Of a DNA stretch of 41,425 nucleotides, positions 18,979 to 27,840 are shown piece by piece (positions within the stretch are counted from its first letter, which is position 1; every line of letters starts with the position of its first letter). The notes beneath the pieces are model-generated. The model was not told the DNA's origin, ran no database searches, and worked only from the letters and a program-made list of their open reading frames with translations. The position numbers and the translations under genes were made by a program. The DNA lies in the NCBI GenBank assembly GCA_903834285.1, contig CAILIO010000361.1:1-41425 (forward strand), read 5' to 3'. This stretch comes from an uncultured Sphingomonadales bacterium. GTDB lineage: Bacteria; Pseudomonadota; Alphaproteobacteria; Sphingomonadales; Sphingomonadaceae.

Positions 18979-21900
18979 GTCTTGACCACGCGCAGCGGCA
19001 CGCCCTGATAGGACAGACCCGGCAGCAGGCTTTCCTGCTTCATGATCACGCTGCCGGGGCCGACATGCGCCCCCTCGCCCACCAGGCAGCCGTAGAGCGG
19101 GACAGTGCCGGCCGAAACGGTCGCGCCCGCCATGATGCGGACCTTGTCCACCTTGAGCACGCGGTCTTCGAACGTGTGCGCCTGAAAGAACGCGGTCACG
19201 GTCGCTCCGTCGCCGATCTCGATCATATCGGGATCGACGACTTGCGAGAACTGCGGCCCGAGCACTGCAAGCTTGCCGATCTTGAGCCCCATAAGCCGCA
19301 AGTAGGCCGTGAGCAGGAACGTCCCCTCAAGCTGCTGGAGGATGGCGTTGGCATAGCGCGCCCAGACGACGAACACGAAATCCCACCGGCTCGCCCAGCA
19401 CGACCACAGCGCGTGCTGGCCGGGCTTTACCCGCCCCATCAGCGTCCACTTGAGCACGGTAACAGTCAGCAACAACGCCACCAGCGGCGCAAACGTGGCC
19501 AGCGGGATCACGAGGAAGGCGAACTCAAGATTGGTCGTGCCGTCAGAGCCATCGACCAGAAGCTTGTACCACAGCACCGTCGCGAGCAGCGTGCCGACGG
19601 GCAGCACGAAGCGCAGCAATTCCCAGAACACGCGGTTGCAATAGCGGATGAGCGAAGGATCGTGCGTGAGGCTGCGGTCCATCTCCACCACCTGGCGTCG
19701 CGGTAGATCGAAGCTTGGGCGGCCGAAGCGTGATTGGCCCGCGGTGATCTCGCTGGAATGGGCGACCGTGCTGATACCGATCAGGATATCATCCGGCAGC
19801 ACTTCACCCGCCGGGATTACCGCATGGTTGCCGAGGAAGGTGTTGCGCCCGAGCACGATCGGCGCGAGCCGCACGGTGCCACGCGTGATTTCCGGCCCGC
19901 CAAGATAGATGCCATCAGCGAAAAAGGTTTCCGCACCAATGGTGACGAGCTCGGGAGTCACGTCGAAGATCGTGCTGATCTCGCACTTTTCGCCGATGTT
20001 GGCACCCGCAAGGCGAAGCCACTCCTTCCAGAACAGCGTACCCGAAAGCCATTGCCCGGCGTTGAACGTTGCCGCCGATTTCAGCCAGACGCGGATATAG
20101 GCGAGGCTCCAGCGGTCGATCACGCCGGGCTTCACGCGGCCCATCGCGCGCACCATCAACGCGCTCCAGACGAGAGTGACCGGCAGGCTAATCGTCGCCA
20201 GGCCAAAGACAACGGCCAGGACTTCGGGGTCCAGCTTGGGGTCGTAGATCCAGGTCCAGATCTCGTTCGAGCCGACACCGAACAAGTGGCACAGAAACAG
20301 GGCCAGAGCCCCTGTCGGCAGCGCTCCCAGAATTGTCGCGGTGCCTTCTGCGGCGAGGGTCGCAAGGCCATGGACGATGGGGCTCAATCGGCGTCCGCCA
20401 TCCGTGAGCGCCGGTGCGGCGAGGGCCGGACCAACGCGGCGGGCGGGAACCCCGTCCCACAGCTCGCCTGGCGGGATCGTGCTCCCGGCGTTGAGCACAG
20501 ACAGCGGCGCGATCACGCTTCCCGCACCGACGCGGCAATCGTGTTCGACGCCAGCGCGGGTCTGCAGTGTGGCATCTGCCCCGATAACAATCGGTCCGAC
20601 GACGATATCGCCCCGGTCAAGCTCGACGAGACCGAGGTGCGCGTCCTGCCCGAGCGTCACGTTATCGCCGATCTCGAGCAGGTCCCATCCGCCGCGATGG
20701 AGGTGAACGCCGCGGTGGATATGGACGCCGCGCCCGATGCGCGCGCCAAGAAGGCGCAGCACGGCGTTCTGGAACACCGTGCCAGACAGCATCGGCCAAG
20801 GGATCAGCCGGGCCGATTGCACGGTCACCCAATGGCGCAGGTAATAGGTGCTCCACACCGGCGCGCGCACCGGGCGATAGCGCCCGATCGCAATCTTTTT
20901 GACGAGCAGCGTGAAACCCACCGAAACTGGCAGATAGAGCACAATGCCGGCCACCGTGATGAGCGGCGTGAGCAGCACGAAGGCGACGAGATGGAGCTTG
21001 TCGAACAGGAGAGGGAAAAGTTCCCATGCCACGGCCCAGCTGACCCAGCCACCGAACGCGAGCTCACCCACAAGCCAGCCAATCTGGACGATATTGGCGA
21101 GGACGGGCCGCGCCTTGCCCTCGCGCACGAGTTCGACGGCGACATATGGCGCCGCGGCGGCCGAAGCAGCGTTCGCTTCCTCACCCAGCGCGGCGAGCGC
21201 GCGGACGGTGCGCGCGCCATAGACATCACTGACGGTGATCCAGTCCGCGGCGCCTTCCTCGCGCAGCAGCGTGACGAGTAGCGCGGCGCTCAGCGAATCG
21301 CCGCCGAGGTCCTCGAAGAAATCGTCCTCAACCAAAACGCCGTGCGGCCGGTTCAGGATATCGGCAAAAGCTGCGGAGAGTGCGGTTTCCAGCGGCGTAG
21401 CGGGCGGCACCACGTCGCGCGTCGGGGCGGCATCGGCGGCGAAAGTCATCGGCGGCAGGGCCGCGCGGTTGAGCTTGCCGCCGACGGTGGTCGGCAGTTC
21501 GGCCAGCATGCCGATCCGGCGCGGCACCATGTAGGAAGGCACGGTGCTCGCCAGCTGGGTACGCAAGTCTTCAAGGTCGAGCGTATCCACGCCCTCCGCC
21601 GCCACGACAAAGGCGACCAGTTCGGGCACCCCATTTGCGTCCTGCAGCCGCGCCGCTGCTGCGCGCACGCCGGGCAGCGCGGCAAGGCGCGCCTCGATCT
21701 CGCCCAGTTCGACGCGGTAGCCGCGGATCTTGACCTGCGCGTCGATGCGGCCGTGGTAGAACAGGTTGCCGTCCGGCTCGCGGTGGACAAGATCGCCTGT
21801 GCGGTAGATGCGCCCGCAGGTCGGGTGATCAACGAACTTCTCGGCAGTCAGGTCCTCGCGGTGGCGATAGCCGCGCGCGACGCCAGTGCCGCCCATGCAC

Positions 21901-22964
21901 AGCTCGCCCTGCTCGCCTTCACGAACGGGCTGCAGCGCGTCATCGAGCACGAAGGCCAGCATGCCCGGCACCGGGCGGCCGATGGTGATCGGACCGCCGG
22001 GCACGATATCGCCGCGCAGACAGGTGACGGCGCATTCGGTGGGGCCATAGCCGTTGACCATGCGGCGGCCCTTGGCCCACCGGTCGGCGATGTCGCGCGG
22101 CAAGGCCTCGCCGCCCACGTAGAGCAGTCTGAGATCGGGCAGTGCGCTTTCAGGATCGCGGCAGCCGCTGCTGCGCAGCAAAGTTGGCGGAGGGCAGAAC
22201 ACGCTGGCGCGCTCGCGCCGCAGCCATTCAATGATATCGGGGCCGAGCCGCGCGGCCTCGTCGTCCATCACCACCAAGGTCGCACCAGCGGCGAGCGCAA
22301 GCCAGATTTCCTCGATCGAGGAATCATAAGCAGCGGACGAGCCCTGGATCACGCGGTCCGCCGGCGTCAGGCCGAATTCCGCAATATCCGAGGCGATCAG
22401 ATTGGACACATTCCGGTGCTCGACCATCACGCCCTTGGGCTTGCCGGTCGTGCCGCTGGTGTAGATCACGTAAGCGAGTTGTTCGGGGAGCACTTCAGCG
22501 GGCAATGCGGCGCCGGCGGGGGCCTCTTGCACCGCAAGGTCCGCCGCCAGCAGCAGCGGCACCGCGCCCGCGACGGGCCCCAGCCGCTCAGCGCCCGCAG
22601 CGTCGGTCAGCACCGCGACCGCGTCGGCATCCTCAAGCACTTCGGCGATGCGGTCATCGGGGAACGAGGGATCGATCGCGGTATAGGCACCGCCCGCCTT
22701 GAGCACGGCGATCTGCGCCACATAGAGCATCGGCGACGTGCGCGGCAACAGAAGTGCAACAATCCGCTCCGCATCCAGGCGGGGCGCGAGATGGAGCGCG
22801 AGCCGGTCAGTCAGCGTGGCCAACTCGGCATAAGTCATCACCTGCCGCTCGGGCCGGGTGCGCGCGGGCGGCACTTCAATCGCGGTGCCATCCGGAAAGC
22901 GCGCAACCGCTTCGGCGAGGAAAGCATGCAGCAAGGCAGGACGGACTTCGGGGGCGGACAGCAT
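18975..22964 (-). CDS. Pls/PosA-type membrane non-ribosomal peptide synthetase-like protein (epsilon-poly-lysine synthetase architecture)
   Basis: 1329 aa: adenylation domain (YIYTSGTTGKPKGVMVEH, NGYGPTE, YRTGDLV, KIRGYRVELGEIEARL, GGKLNR), carrier motif DLGGDSLSA (Ser codon 21294-21296), then alternating transmembrane segments and three hexapeptide/left-handed-beta-helix-like blocks; no condensation or thioesterase motifs seen. Confidence 0.9.
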   Translation of the reverse strand: MLSAPEVRPALLHAFLAEAVARFPDGTAIEVPPARTRPERQVMTYAELATLTDRLALHLAPRLDAERIVALLLPRTSPMLYVAQIAVLKAGGAYTAIDPSFPDDRIAEVLEDADAVAVLTDAAGAERLGPVAGAVPLLLAADLAVQEAPAGAALPAEVLPEQLAYVIYTSGTTGKPKGVMVEHRNVSNLIASDIAEFGLTPADRVIQGSSAAYDSSIEEIWLALAAGATLVVMDDEAARLGPDIIEWLRRERASVFCPPPTLLRSSGCRDPESALPDLRLLYVGGEALPRDIADRWAKGRRMVNGYGPTECAVTCLRGDIVPGGPITIGRPVPGMLAFVLDDALQPVREGEQGELCMGGTGVARGYRHREDLTAEKFVDHPTCGRIYRTGDLVHREPDGNLFYHGRIDAQVKIRGYRVELGEIEARLAALPGVRAAAARLQDANGVPELVAFVVAAEGVDTLDLEDLRTQLASTVPSYMVPRRIGMLAELPTTVGGKLNRAALPPMTFAADAAPTRDVVPPATPLETALSAAFADILNRPHGVLVEDDFFEDLGGDSLSAALLVTLLREEGAADWITVSDVYGARTVRALAALGEEANAASAAAAPYVAVELVREGKARPVLANIVQIGWLVGELAFGGWVSWAVAWELFPLLFDKLHLVAFVLLTPLITVAGIVLYLPVSVGFTLLVKKIAIGRYRPVRAPVWSTYYLRHWVTVQSARLIPWPMLSGTVFQNAVLRLLGARIGRGVHIHRGVHLHRGGWDLLEIGDNVTLGQDAHLGLVELDRGDIVVGPIVIGADATLQTRAGVEHDCRVGAGSVIAPLSVLNAGSTIPPGELWDGVPARRVGPALAAPALTDGGRRLSPIVHGLATLAAEGTATILGALPTGALALFLCHLFGVGSNEIWTWIYDPKLDPEVLAVVFGLATISLPVTLVWSALMVRAMGRVKPGVIDRWSLAYIRVWLKSAATFNAGQWLSGTLFWKEWLRLAGANIGEKCEISTIFDVTPELVTIGAETFFADGIYLGGPEITRGTVRLAPIVLGRNTFLGNHAVIPAGEVLPDDILIGISTVAHSSEITAGQSRFGRPSFDLPRRQVVEMDRSLTHDPSLIRYCNRVFWELLRFVLPVGTLLATVLWYKLLVDGSDGTTNLEFAFLVIPLATFAPLVALLLTVTVLKWTLMGRVKPGQHALWSCWASRWDFVFVVWARYANAILQQLEGTFLLTAYLRLMGLKIGKLAVLGPQFSQVVDPDMIEIGDGATVTAFFQAHTFEDRVLKVDKVRIMAGATVSAGTVPLYGCLVGEGAHVGPGSVIMKQESLLPGLSYQGVPLRVVKT

Positions 22965-23066
22965 GCCGCTCCTCTATCGCTGCAGCAAATGCGGTCAAGG
23001 TGTCGTTAGCCCCGAAACCGTGGAGCGAGGGCCCGGCGCCACGGGCATTTTGCGGAGCGTGGGGCC

Positions 23067-24113
23067 ATGTGCAAGAAGGAGCGCCGCATCGCAGAAGCAG
23101 GAGAGCGGGGTTTGCGCGTTTACGTCAGAGAAATTGTAACGGGGCTGGCCGTGATGCTCTCCGCGATGCCCGCCACGCCGGCTGCGGCGCGGGCGCTCGA
23201 CGTCCATCTCGAAGGCGATCCTGCGGGCCCTGCTCCTGCCCGCGTCTCGGGCGGACTGCTGCTGATCGGCGGCGGGGACCACAGCGCGGACGCCATGCGC
23301 TGGTTCATCGCCAAGGCAGGCCACGGCCATATCGTCATACTCAGGGCCTCGCAGCACGGCGAGGCGAGCACCGAATTTGTCCGCGAGATCGGCGGGGTGC
23401 TTTCGGCTGAGACTTTCGTCACGCATGCCCGCTCGGCCAGCCGCGACAAGCACCTGCTTGAAGCCCTGCGCAAGGCCGACGGCGTGTTCATCGCTGGCGG
23501 AGATCAGGCGCGCTATCTGCGGCGCTGGCGCGGCACCCCGATTGCCGAGGCGCTCGATGCCCATGTCCGCGCTGGCAAGCCGCTCGCGGGAACCAGCGCC
23601 GGCCTCGCGATCCTCGGCGAATATGTCTATGGCGCGATGGACGGCCAGAGCCTGACGAGCGCGCAGGGCCTCGCTGAGCCTTATGGCAAAGGTACTACGA
23701 TCGAGACCGGGTTCCTGCACCTCGATTTGCTCAAGGGCGTGATTCCCGACAGCCACTTTACCCAGCGCGGCAGGCTGGGCCGCCTGTTCGCGTTTTTGGC
23801 CAAGGCGCAGGCGAGCCGGCCGGCCAGTGCGCCGCCGCTCATCGGCATCGGCATCGATGAAGGCGTCGCCCTCGCGGTGGAACCGGACGGGACCGGGCGC
23901 GTCTATCCCGCTGCACCCGGCACAGGCGTTTCGATCGCCTTCGGCGCAGGGATCAGGCGCAGCAAGGTTCCGGGGCCTCTTGTGGCGGCACGGGTGCAAG
24001 TCAAGGTAGCAGGGCCGCAGTCGGTGGTGCATCTGCCTTCGGGCGAAGTCGACAATCCGCTCTCCCGGCAGGACTACAGCGCGGGCGGCGGAACCATCAC
24101 GCCGTTGCCCTAA
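23067..24113 (+). CDS. Secreted cyanophycinase-like peptidase (S51 family)
   Basis: LLLIGGGDHS, GVFIAGGDQARYL, nucleophile GTSAGLAILGE, PDSHFTQRGRLGRLFAFL, GIGIDEGVALAV; signal-like IVTGLAVMLSAMPATPAAARA. TTG 23112 is a plausible alternative start. Confidence 0.88.
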   Translation: MCKKERRIAEAGERGLRVYVREIVTGLAVMLSAMPATPAAARALDVHLEGDPAGPAPARVSGGLLLIGGGDHSADAMRWFIAKAGHGHIVILRASQHGEASTEFVREIGGVLSAETFVTHARSASRDKHLLEALRKADGVFIAGGDQARYLRRWRGTPIAEALDAHVRAGKPLAGTSAGLAILGEYVYGAMDGQSLTSAQGLAEPYGKGTTIETGFLHLDLLKGVIPDSHFTQRGRLGRLFAFLAKAQASRPASAPPLIGIGIDEGVALAVEPDGTGRVYPAAPGTGVSIAFGAGIRRSKVPGPLVAARVQVKVAGPQSVVHLPSGEVDNPLSRQDYSAGGGTITPLP

Positions 24114-24119
24114 GGCCGA

Positions 24120-24734
24120 TCAATCCGAGAAGAGACGGCGCGCCGCCGCATCACACAAGGCGATACAGCGTTCGCGCGGGGTGCGCTGGTCCGAGAGGTA
24201 GAATTCGATCCACAGCCCGTCGAGCACCGCCGATAGGAGCGCAATCGCATCGGCCATGGGCAGCGCATCCGCCCGTGCCGGAAGCCGCGCAACCAGGCGT
24301 TCGAGCAGCGCGCGCTGGCGCATGTTGAAGCTATCGGAAACGACTGCGAAATCGGCGCGGCTGCGGGCCTGCTGCCAGAACACCATCCACGCGCCAATGA
24401 TATCGGGCCCGGCCCAGTCGTCGGAAAAAACCGCCACGAAATAGCGGTGCAGCGCCTCGCGGGGCTCCGCCGCAAAGGGCAAGGCCGCCGCCTCGAGCTG
24501 TGCGAGCATGTCCTCGCACAGCTGCTCGTATGTCTCGAGCAGAAGGTTGTCCGGGTTGCGGAAGTAGTGCCGCAGCAAGCCATGGGAGACCCCGGCCTGT
24601 CGGCAGATTTCGCGCCCTGTGGTCCCCCGCGCGCCGAGGCGGGCAAGGCAACTGACCGTCGCGGCAACAAGATCCGCGCGCCGCGCCAGCGGGGACGCGC
24701 GGCGGCGGCGCGGGACGGCGGGCGCACTCGCCAT
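24120..24734 (-). CDS. TetR-family transcriptional regulator (BetI-like)
   Basis: HTH GTTGREICRQAGVSHGLLRHYFRNPDNLLLETYEQL; C-terminal region reminiscent of BetI (ALLSAVLDGLWIEFYL). Confidence 0.85.
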   Translation of the reverse strand: MASAPAVPRRRRASPLARRADLVAATVSCLARLGARGTTGREICRQAGVSHGLLRHYFRNPDNLLLETYEQLCEDMLAQLEAAALPFAAEPREALHRYFVAVFSDDWAGPDIIGAWMVFWQQARSRADFAVVSDSFNMRQRALLERLVARLPARADALPMADAIALLSAVLDGLWIEFYLSDQRTPRERCIALCDAAARRLFSD

Positions 24735-24736
24735 GA

Positions 24737-26143
24737 TCAGGCCGCCCGCCGCGCCGCCCGCTGGCCGAGGACATAGACCAGCGTACCGCTGCCCAGCAGC
24801 ACCGTGGTCAGGCCAAGGATCTTGATCACCGCGAGGAGCTTGTTCGGCTCATCTGTCGCCGGAAACGCCGCCAGCACCAGCGCGGCAACCGTGGTGGCAA
24901 GCCCGATGCAGGCGGAGACCGTCGAGGTCACGCGTCCGCCTGGCAGCCGGGTAACGCCTTCCTCCGCCGGCCGCCCCTGCAGGCGGATCACGGCGAGGAA
25001 CACCAGCGCGAAAGGCAGGAAGGCGGCGATGATCCCCATGCTCACGAGCACGTCGTACGCGCCCTTCACCCCCGTGCCAGCCTGTCCCAGAATGCACAGC
25101 ACCGCACCGAGCCCGCCCTGCACGAGGATCGCCACGTAGGGCGTGCCCCACTTGGGGTGGACTTTGGCGAAGACCGGCGGGAGCAGCCGGTCGATCCCCA
25201 CCGCGAAGGGAATGCGCGCGGCGCAGGACAGGAACCCGCTCGCCGCGCCGAGGTTGCCCAGTGTGATAAGGAGCGCGAGCGGGACGATGATCCACCCTGC
25301 CCCGACCTTCTGCGCCGCCACCGCACCGGCCTGGATCAGGCCCTGCAGCGTGTTGACCTCACCCGCCGGCATCGCCAGCAGCACCGCAAATGTACCGATG
25401 ATATAGCACGAAACAATCACAACACCCGCAATCGGCAGCGCGCGGGGAATGGTGCGGCGCGGGTTCCTGATCTCGCCGCTCATGAACGAGGCGGTCTCCG
25501 CGCCCGAGAGCGCGAAGGCGATCGCAGCCCACATGATCATGTGCTGGATATCGAACACCGGCACAAAGGAATGCGGCGTGAACTCGGTGGCCGAGCCGAA
25601 CTGCCACCATGCGATCCCGCCCAGCACGATCACGATCAGCGCCGGCCCCCACATGCCGACCGCGCCCAGATTGTGCAGCCAGCGACCGAAACGCATCCCG
25701 AAGATGTTGATCGCTGTGATGAAGGCCAGTGCCGTCAGCGCAAAACTCATGAAGAACACCGGATTGCTGCGCAGATGCAGCCAGCTTGTCCCGCCGATGT
25801 AGATCGCGTTGCCCGCATCGAAATAGAGCACGCTGGGGAAATACGGGAGGTTCGAGGTGAAGTAGCTCCACCCCGCCATGAAGCCGACGTAAGGCCCGAA
25901 GGCCTCGCGCGTCCAGATATAGAGCCCGCCCTCTTGCGGGTAGCGCGAGGACAGCTCGACGATGGCGAGCACGAAGGGCAGGTAGAAGCACAGGAGAGCG
26001 CCCACCCAGATCACGATCGAACTCGGCCCGAAGGCCGCTGCCGTCGCGATCCAGCGCAAGCTGACGCCGGTCACGATGTAGAACATCGCAAGGTCGGCAA
26101 CGCCCATCACCTTGGGAGGATGGGACGCGCCGCCGGCCATCAA
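24737..26143 (-). CDS. APC-superfamily amino acid/amine permease
   Basis: 468 aa, about 12 hydrophobic segments; GGLYIWTREAFGPYVGFMAGW and LSGAETASFMSGEIRNPRRTIPRAL motifs. Confidence 0.9.
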   Translation of the reverse strand: MMAGGASHPPKVMGVADLAMFYIVTGVSLRWIATAAAFGPSSIVIWVGALLCFYLPFVLAIVELSSRYPQEGGLYIWTREAFGPYVGFMAGWSYFTSNLPYFPSVLYFDAGNAIYIGGTSWLHLRSNPVFFMSFALTALAFITAINIFGMRFGRWLHNLGAVGMWGPALIVIVLGGIAWWQFGSATEFTPHSFVPVFDIQHMIMWAAIAFALSGAETASFMSGEIRNPRRTIPRALPIAGVVIVSCYIIGTFAVLLAMPAGEVNTLQGLIQAGAVAAQKVGAGWIIVPLALLITLGNLGAASGFLSCAARIPFAVGIDRLLPPVFAKVHPKWGTPYVAILVQGGLGAVLCILGQAGTGVKGAYDVLVSMGIIAAFLPFALVFLAVIRLQGRPAEEGVTRLPGGRVTSTVSACIGLATTVAALVLAAFPATDEPNKLLAVIKILGLTTVLLGSGTLVYVLGQRAARRAA

Positions 26144-27753
26144 CGCCGTCCCTGTTTCTTGGTGTCACGCAGCACTTGCATCGCCGCGTTATGTCCGGGC
26201 GCGCCGGTCACCCCGCCGCCGGGATGCGCGCCCGCGCCGCAGAGATAGAGCCCCTCGACCGGCGTCCGGTACTGTGACCAGCGCGGCACCGGACGCATCG
26301 AGAACAGCCCGCCGACAGTGAGATCGCCGTGGAAGATATTGCCTTCGGTGAGGCCGTAGATCCGCTCAAGATCAAGCGGGGTGAGCATCACGCGGCCCAG
26401 AATCAGCTCGCGCAGGTTCGGCATGTGCCGGCTGATCTGGTCGATGATCGACTCGGCGAGGGCCTCGCGCTTCTCGTCCCACGTCCCCTCGCGCAGCTTG
26501 TAGGGCACGTACTGGATGAAGCAGGTGAGCATGTGGTGCCCCGGCGGGCACAGGCTGTCGTCGACAAGGCTGGGGATCACGCAATCGATCCACAACTCTT
26601 CCGGCACATCGCCGAAGCGCGCGATATCGGCGCAGCGCTGCGCGCCTTCCAGCGTGGGCGCAATGGTGAGCAGCGCGCGTTCGAGCGGCGTCGCGTCGGG
26701 CCGCCGGCCAAGCACGGTCGGCTCGCCCGAAAGCGCGATGTTGAGCTTCGCTGCCGGGCCGCCCATCTTGATCGCGGCAATATCGCGGCGGAAGTCGTCG
26801 GGCAGATCGCTTTCACCCAGGAGACCGAGGAACGTGCGCTTGGGATCGGCGTTGGAGAGCACGACAGCCCCGCGCACTTGCCGCCCGTCAGCCAGCGTCA
26901 CGCCGGTCGCCCGTCCGCCGAACACGTCGATCCGCTGGACCGGCGCACTCGTCTCGATCACCGCGCCAAAGCCGCGTGCGGCGGCGGCAATCGCGCCGGA
27001 AACAGACCCCATGCCGCCCATAACATGGCCGTTGAAGCCCTGCACCGCGTTGTCACCGCCCGCGAGCAAGTGGAACAGCAACCCCACTGCCGAACCCGGC
27101 TCGTAAGGCCCGCCATGCTTACCATAGACATTGTTCGCGAGGATCATGCGCTTGGCGGCATCGGATTCGAAATGCCGATCGAGGAACTCGCCAAGGCTGC
27201 CGGTGAGGAAGGTCACCATCTCGCCGATTTCGGTGCCCTTGATGCGACGGAAGCGGCGGATCATCCGCAGCCCCTCGCGCAACCGGTCGAACCCGCGCGC
27301 GGCCAAATCGGGCGGCGATTCGAGGAAGAACGGCTGGAGATAGGCGGCAAGCGCCTTCAATTTGCGGTCGACTTCAAGGAAGGCCTCGGCATCTCGCGCC
27401 GAAAAGCGGGCGATTTCCTGCGCGGTGCGTTCGGGGTCCGCCCACCAACGGATGATCTCACTTTCACCCAGCGGCACCGTCAGGATCGGGTCGCAAGCCA
27501 CCATCCGCAGCCCATGGCGGCCCAGATCGAGATCGCGGATCACCGTCGGCATCAGCATGGAGGCGATGTAGGAGGTGAACGAGACGCGGTGCCCGGGGAT
27601 CACCTCTTCGGTCACGCAGGCGCCGCCGACGATGGACCGCGCTTCCAGCACCAGCACCGAACGCCCGGCCTTGGCCAGATAGGCGGCCGCGGTGAGGCCG
27701 TTGTGCCCGGCACCGACAATGATGGCATCCCAGACTTTGCCCGTCAGATCCAT
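26140..27753 (-). CDS. NAD(P)/FAD-dependent oxidoreductase, phytoene-desaturase/PYROXD2-like
   Basis: Start taken at MDLTGKVWDAIIVGAGHNGLTAAAYLAKAGRSVLVLEAR; C-terminal LYLCGAGAHPGGGVTGAPGHNAA; ATGA overlap with the permease. Confidence 0.9.
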   Translation of the reverse strand: MDLTGKVWDAIIVGAGHNGLTAAAYLAKAGRSVLVLEARSIVGGACVTEEVIPGHRVSFTSYIASMLMPTVIRDLDLGRHGLRMVACDPILTVPLGESEIIRWWADPERTAQEIARFSARDAEAFLEVDRKLKALAAYLQPFFLESPPDLAARGFDRLREGLRMIRRFRRIKGTEIGEMVTFLTGSLGEFLDRHFESDAAKRMILANNVYGKHGGPYEPGSAVGLLFHLLAGGDNAVQGFNGHVMGGMGSVSGAIAAAARGFGAVIETSAPVQRIDVFGGRATGVTLADGRQVRGAVVLSNADPKRTFLGLLGESDLPDDFRRDIAAIKMGGPAAKLNIALSGEPTVLGRRPDATPLERALLTIAPTLEGAQRCADIARFGDVPEELWIDCVIPSLVDDSLCPPGHHMLTCFIQYVPYKLREGTWDEKREALAESIIDQISRHMPNLRELILGRVMLTPLDLERIYGLTEGNIFHGDLTVGGLFSMRPVPRWSQYRTPVEGLYLCGAGAHPGGGVTGAPGHNAAMQVLRDTKKQGRR

Positions 27754-27840
27754 CGCCGCGCCACTTTGCCCCCTTGCATTCAGGCTGGATGAGTGCCGCA
27801 ATGCTGCTTATAAGGCAAGCGTCTAATAAGGAGCGCGAAG

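Noticed and set aside
19734-21281. 515-aa plus-strand ORF antisense to the Pls-like gene
   Set aside because: No motif; a shadow of the synthetase coding strand, as are 21342-23009 and 18690-19706.
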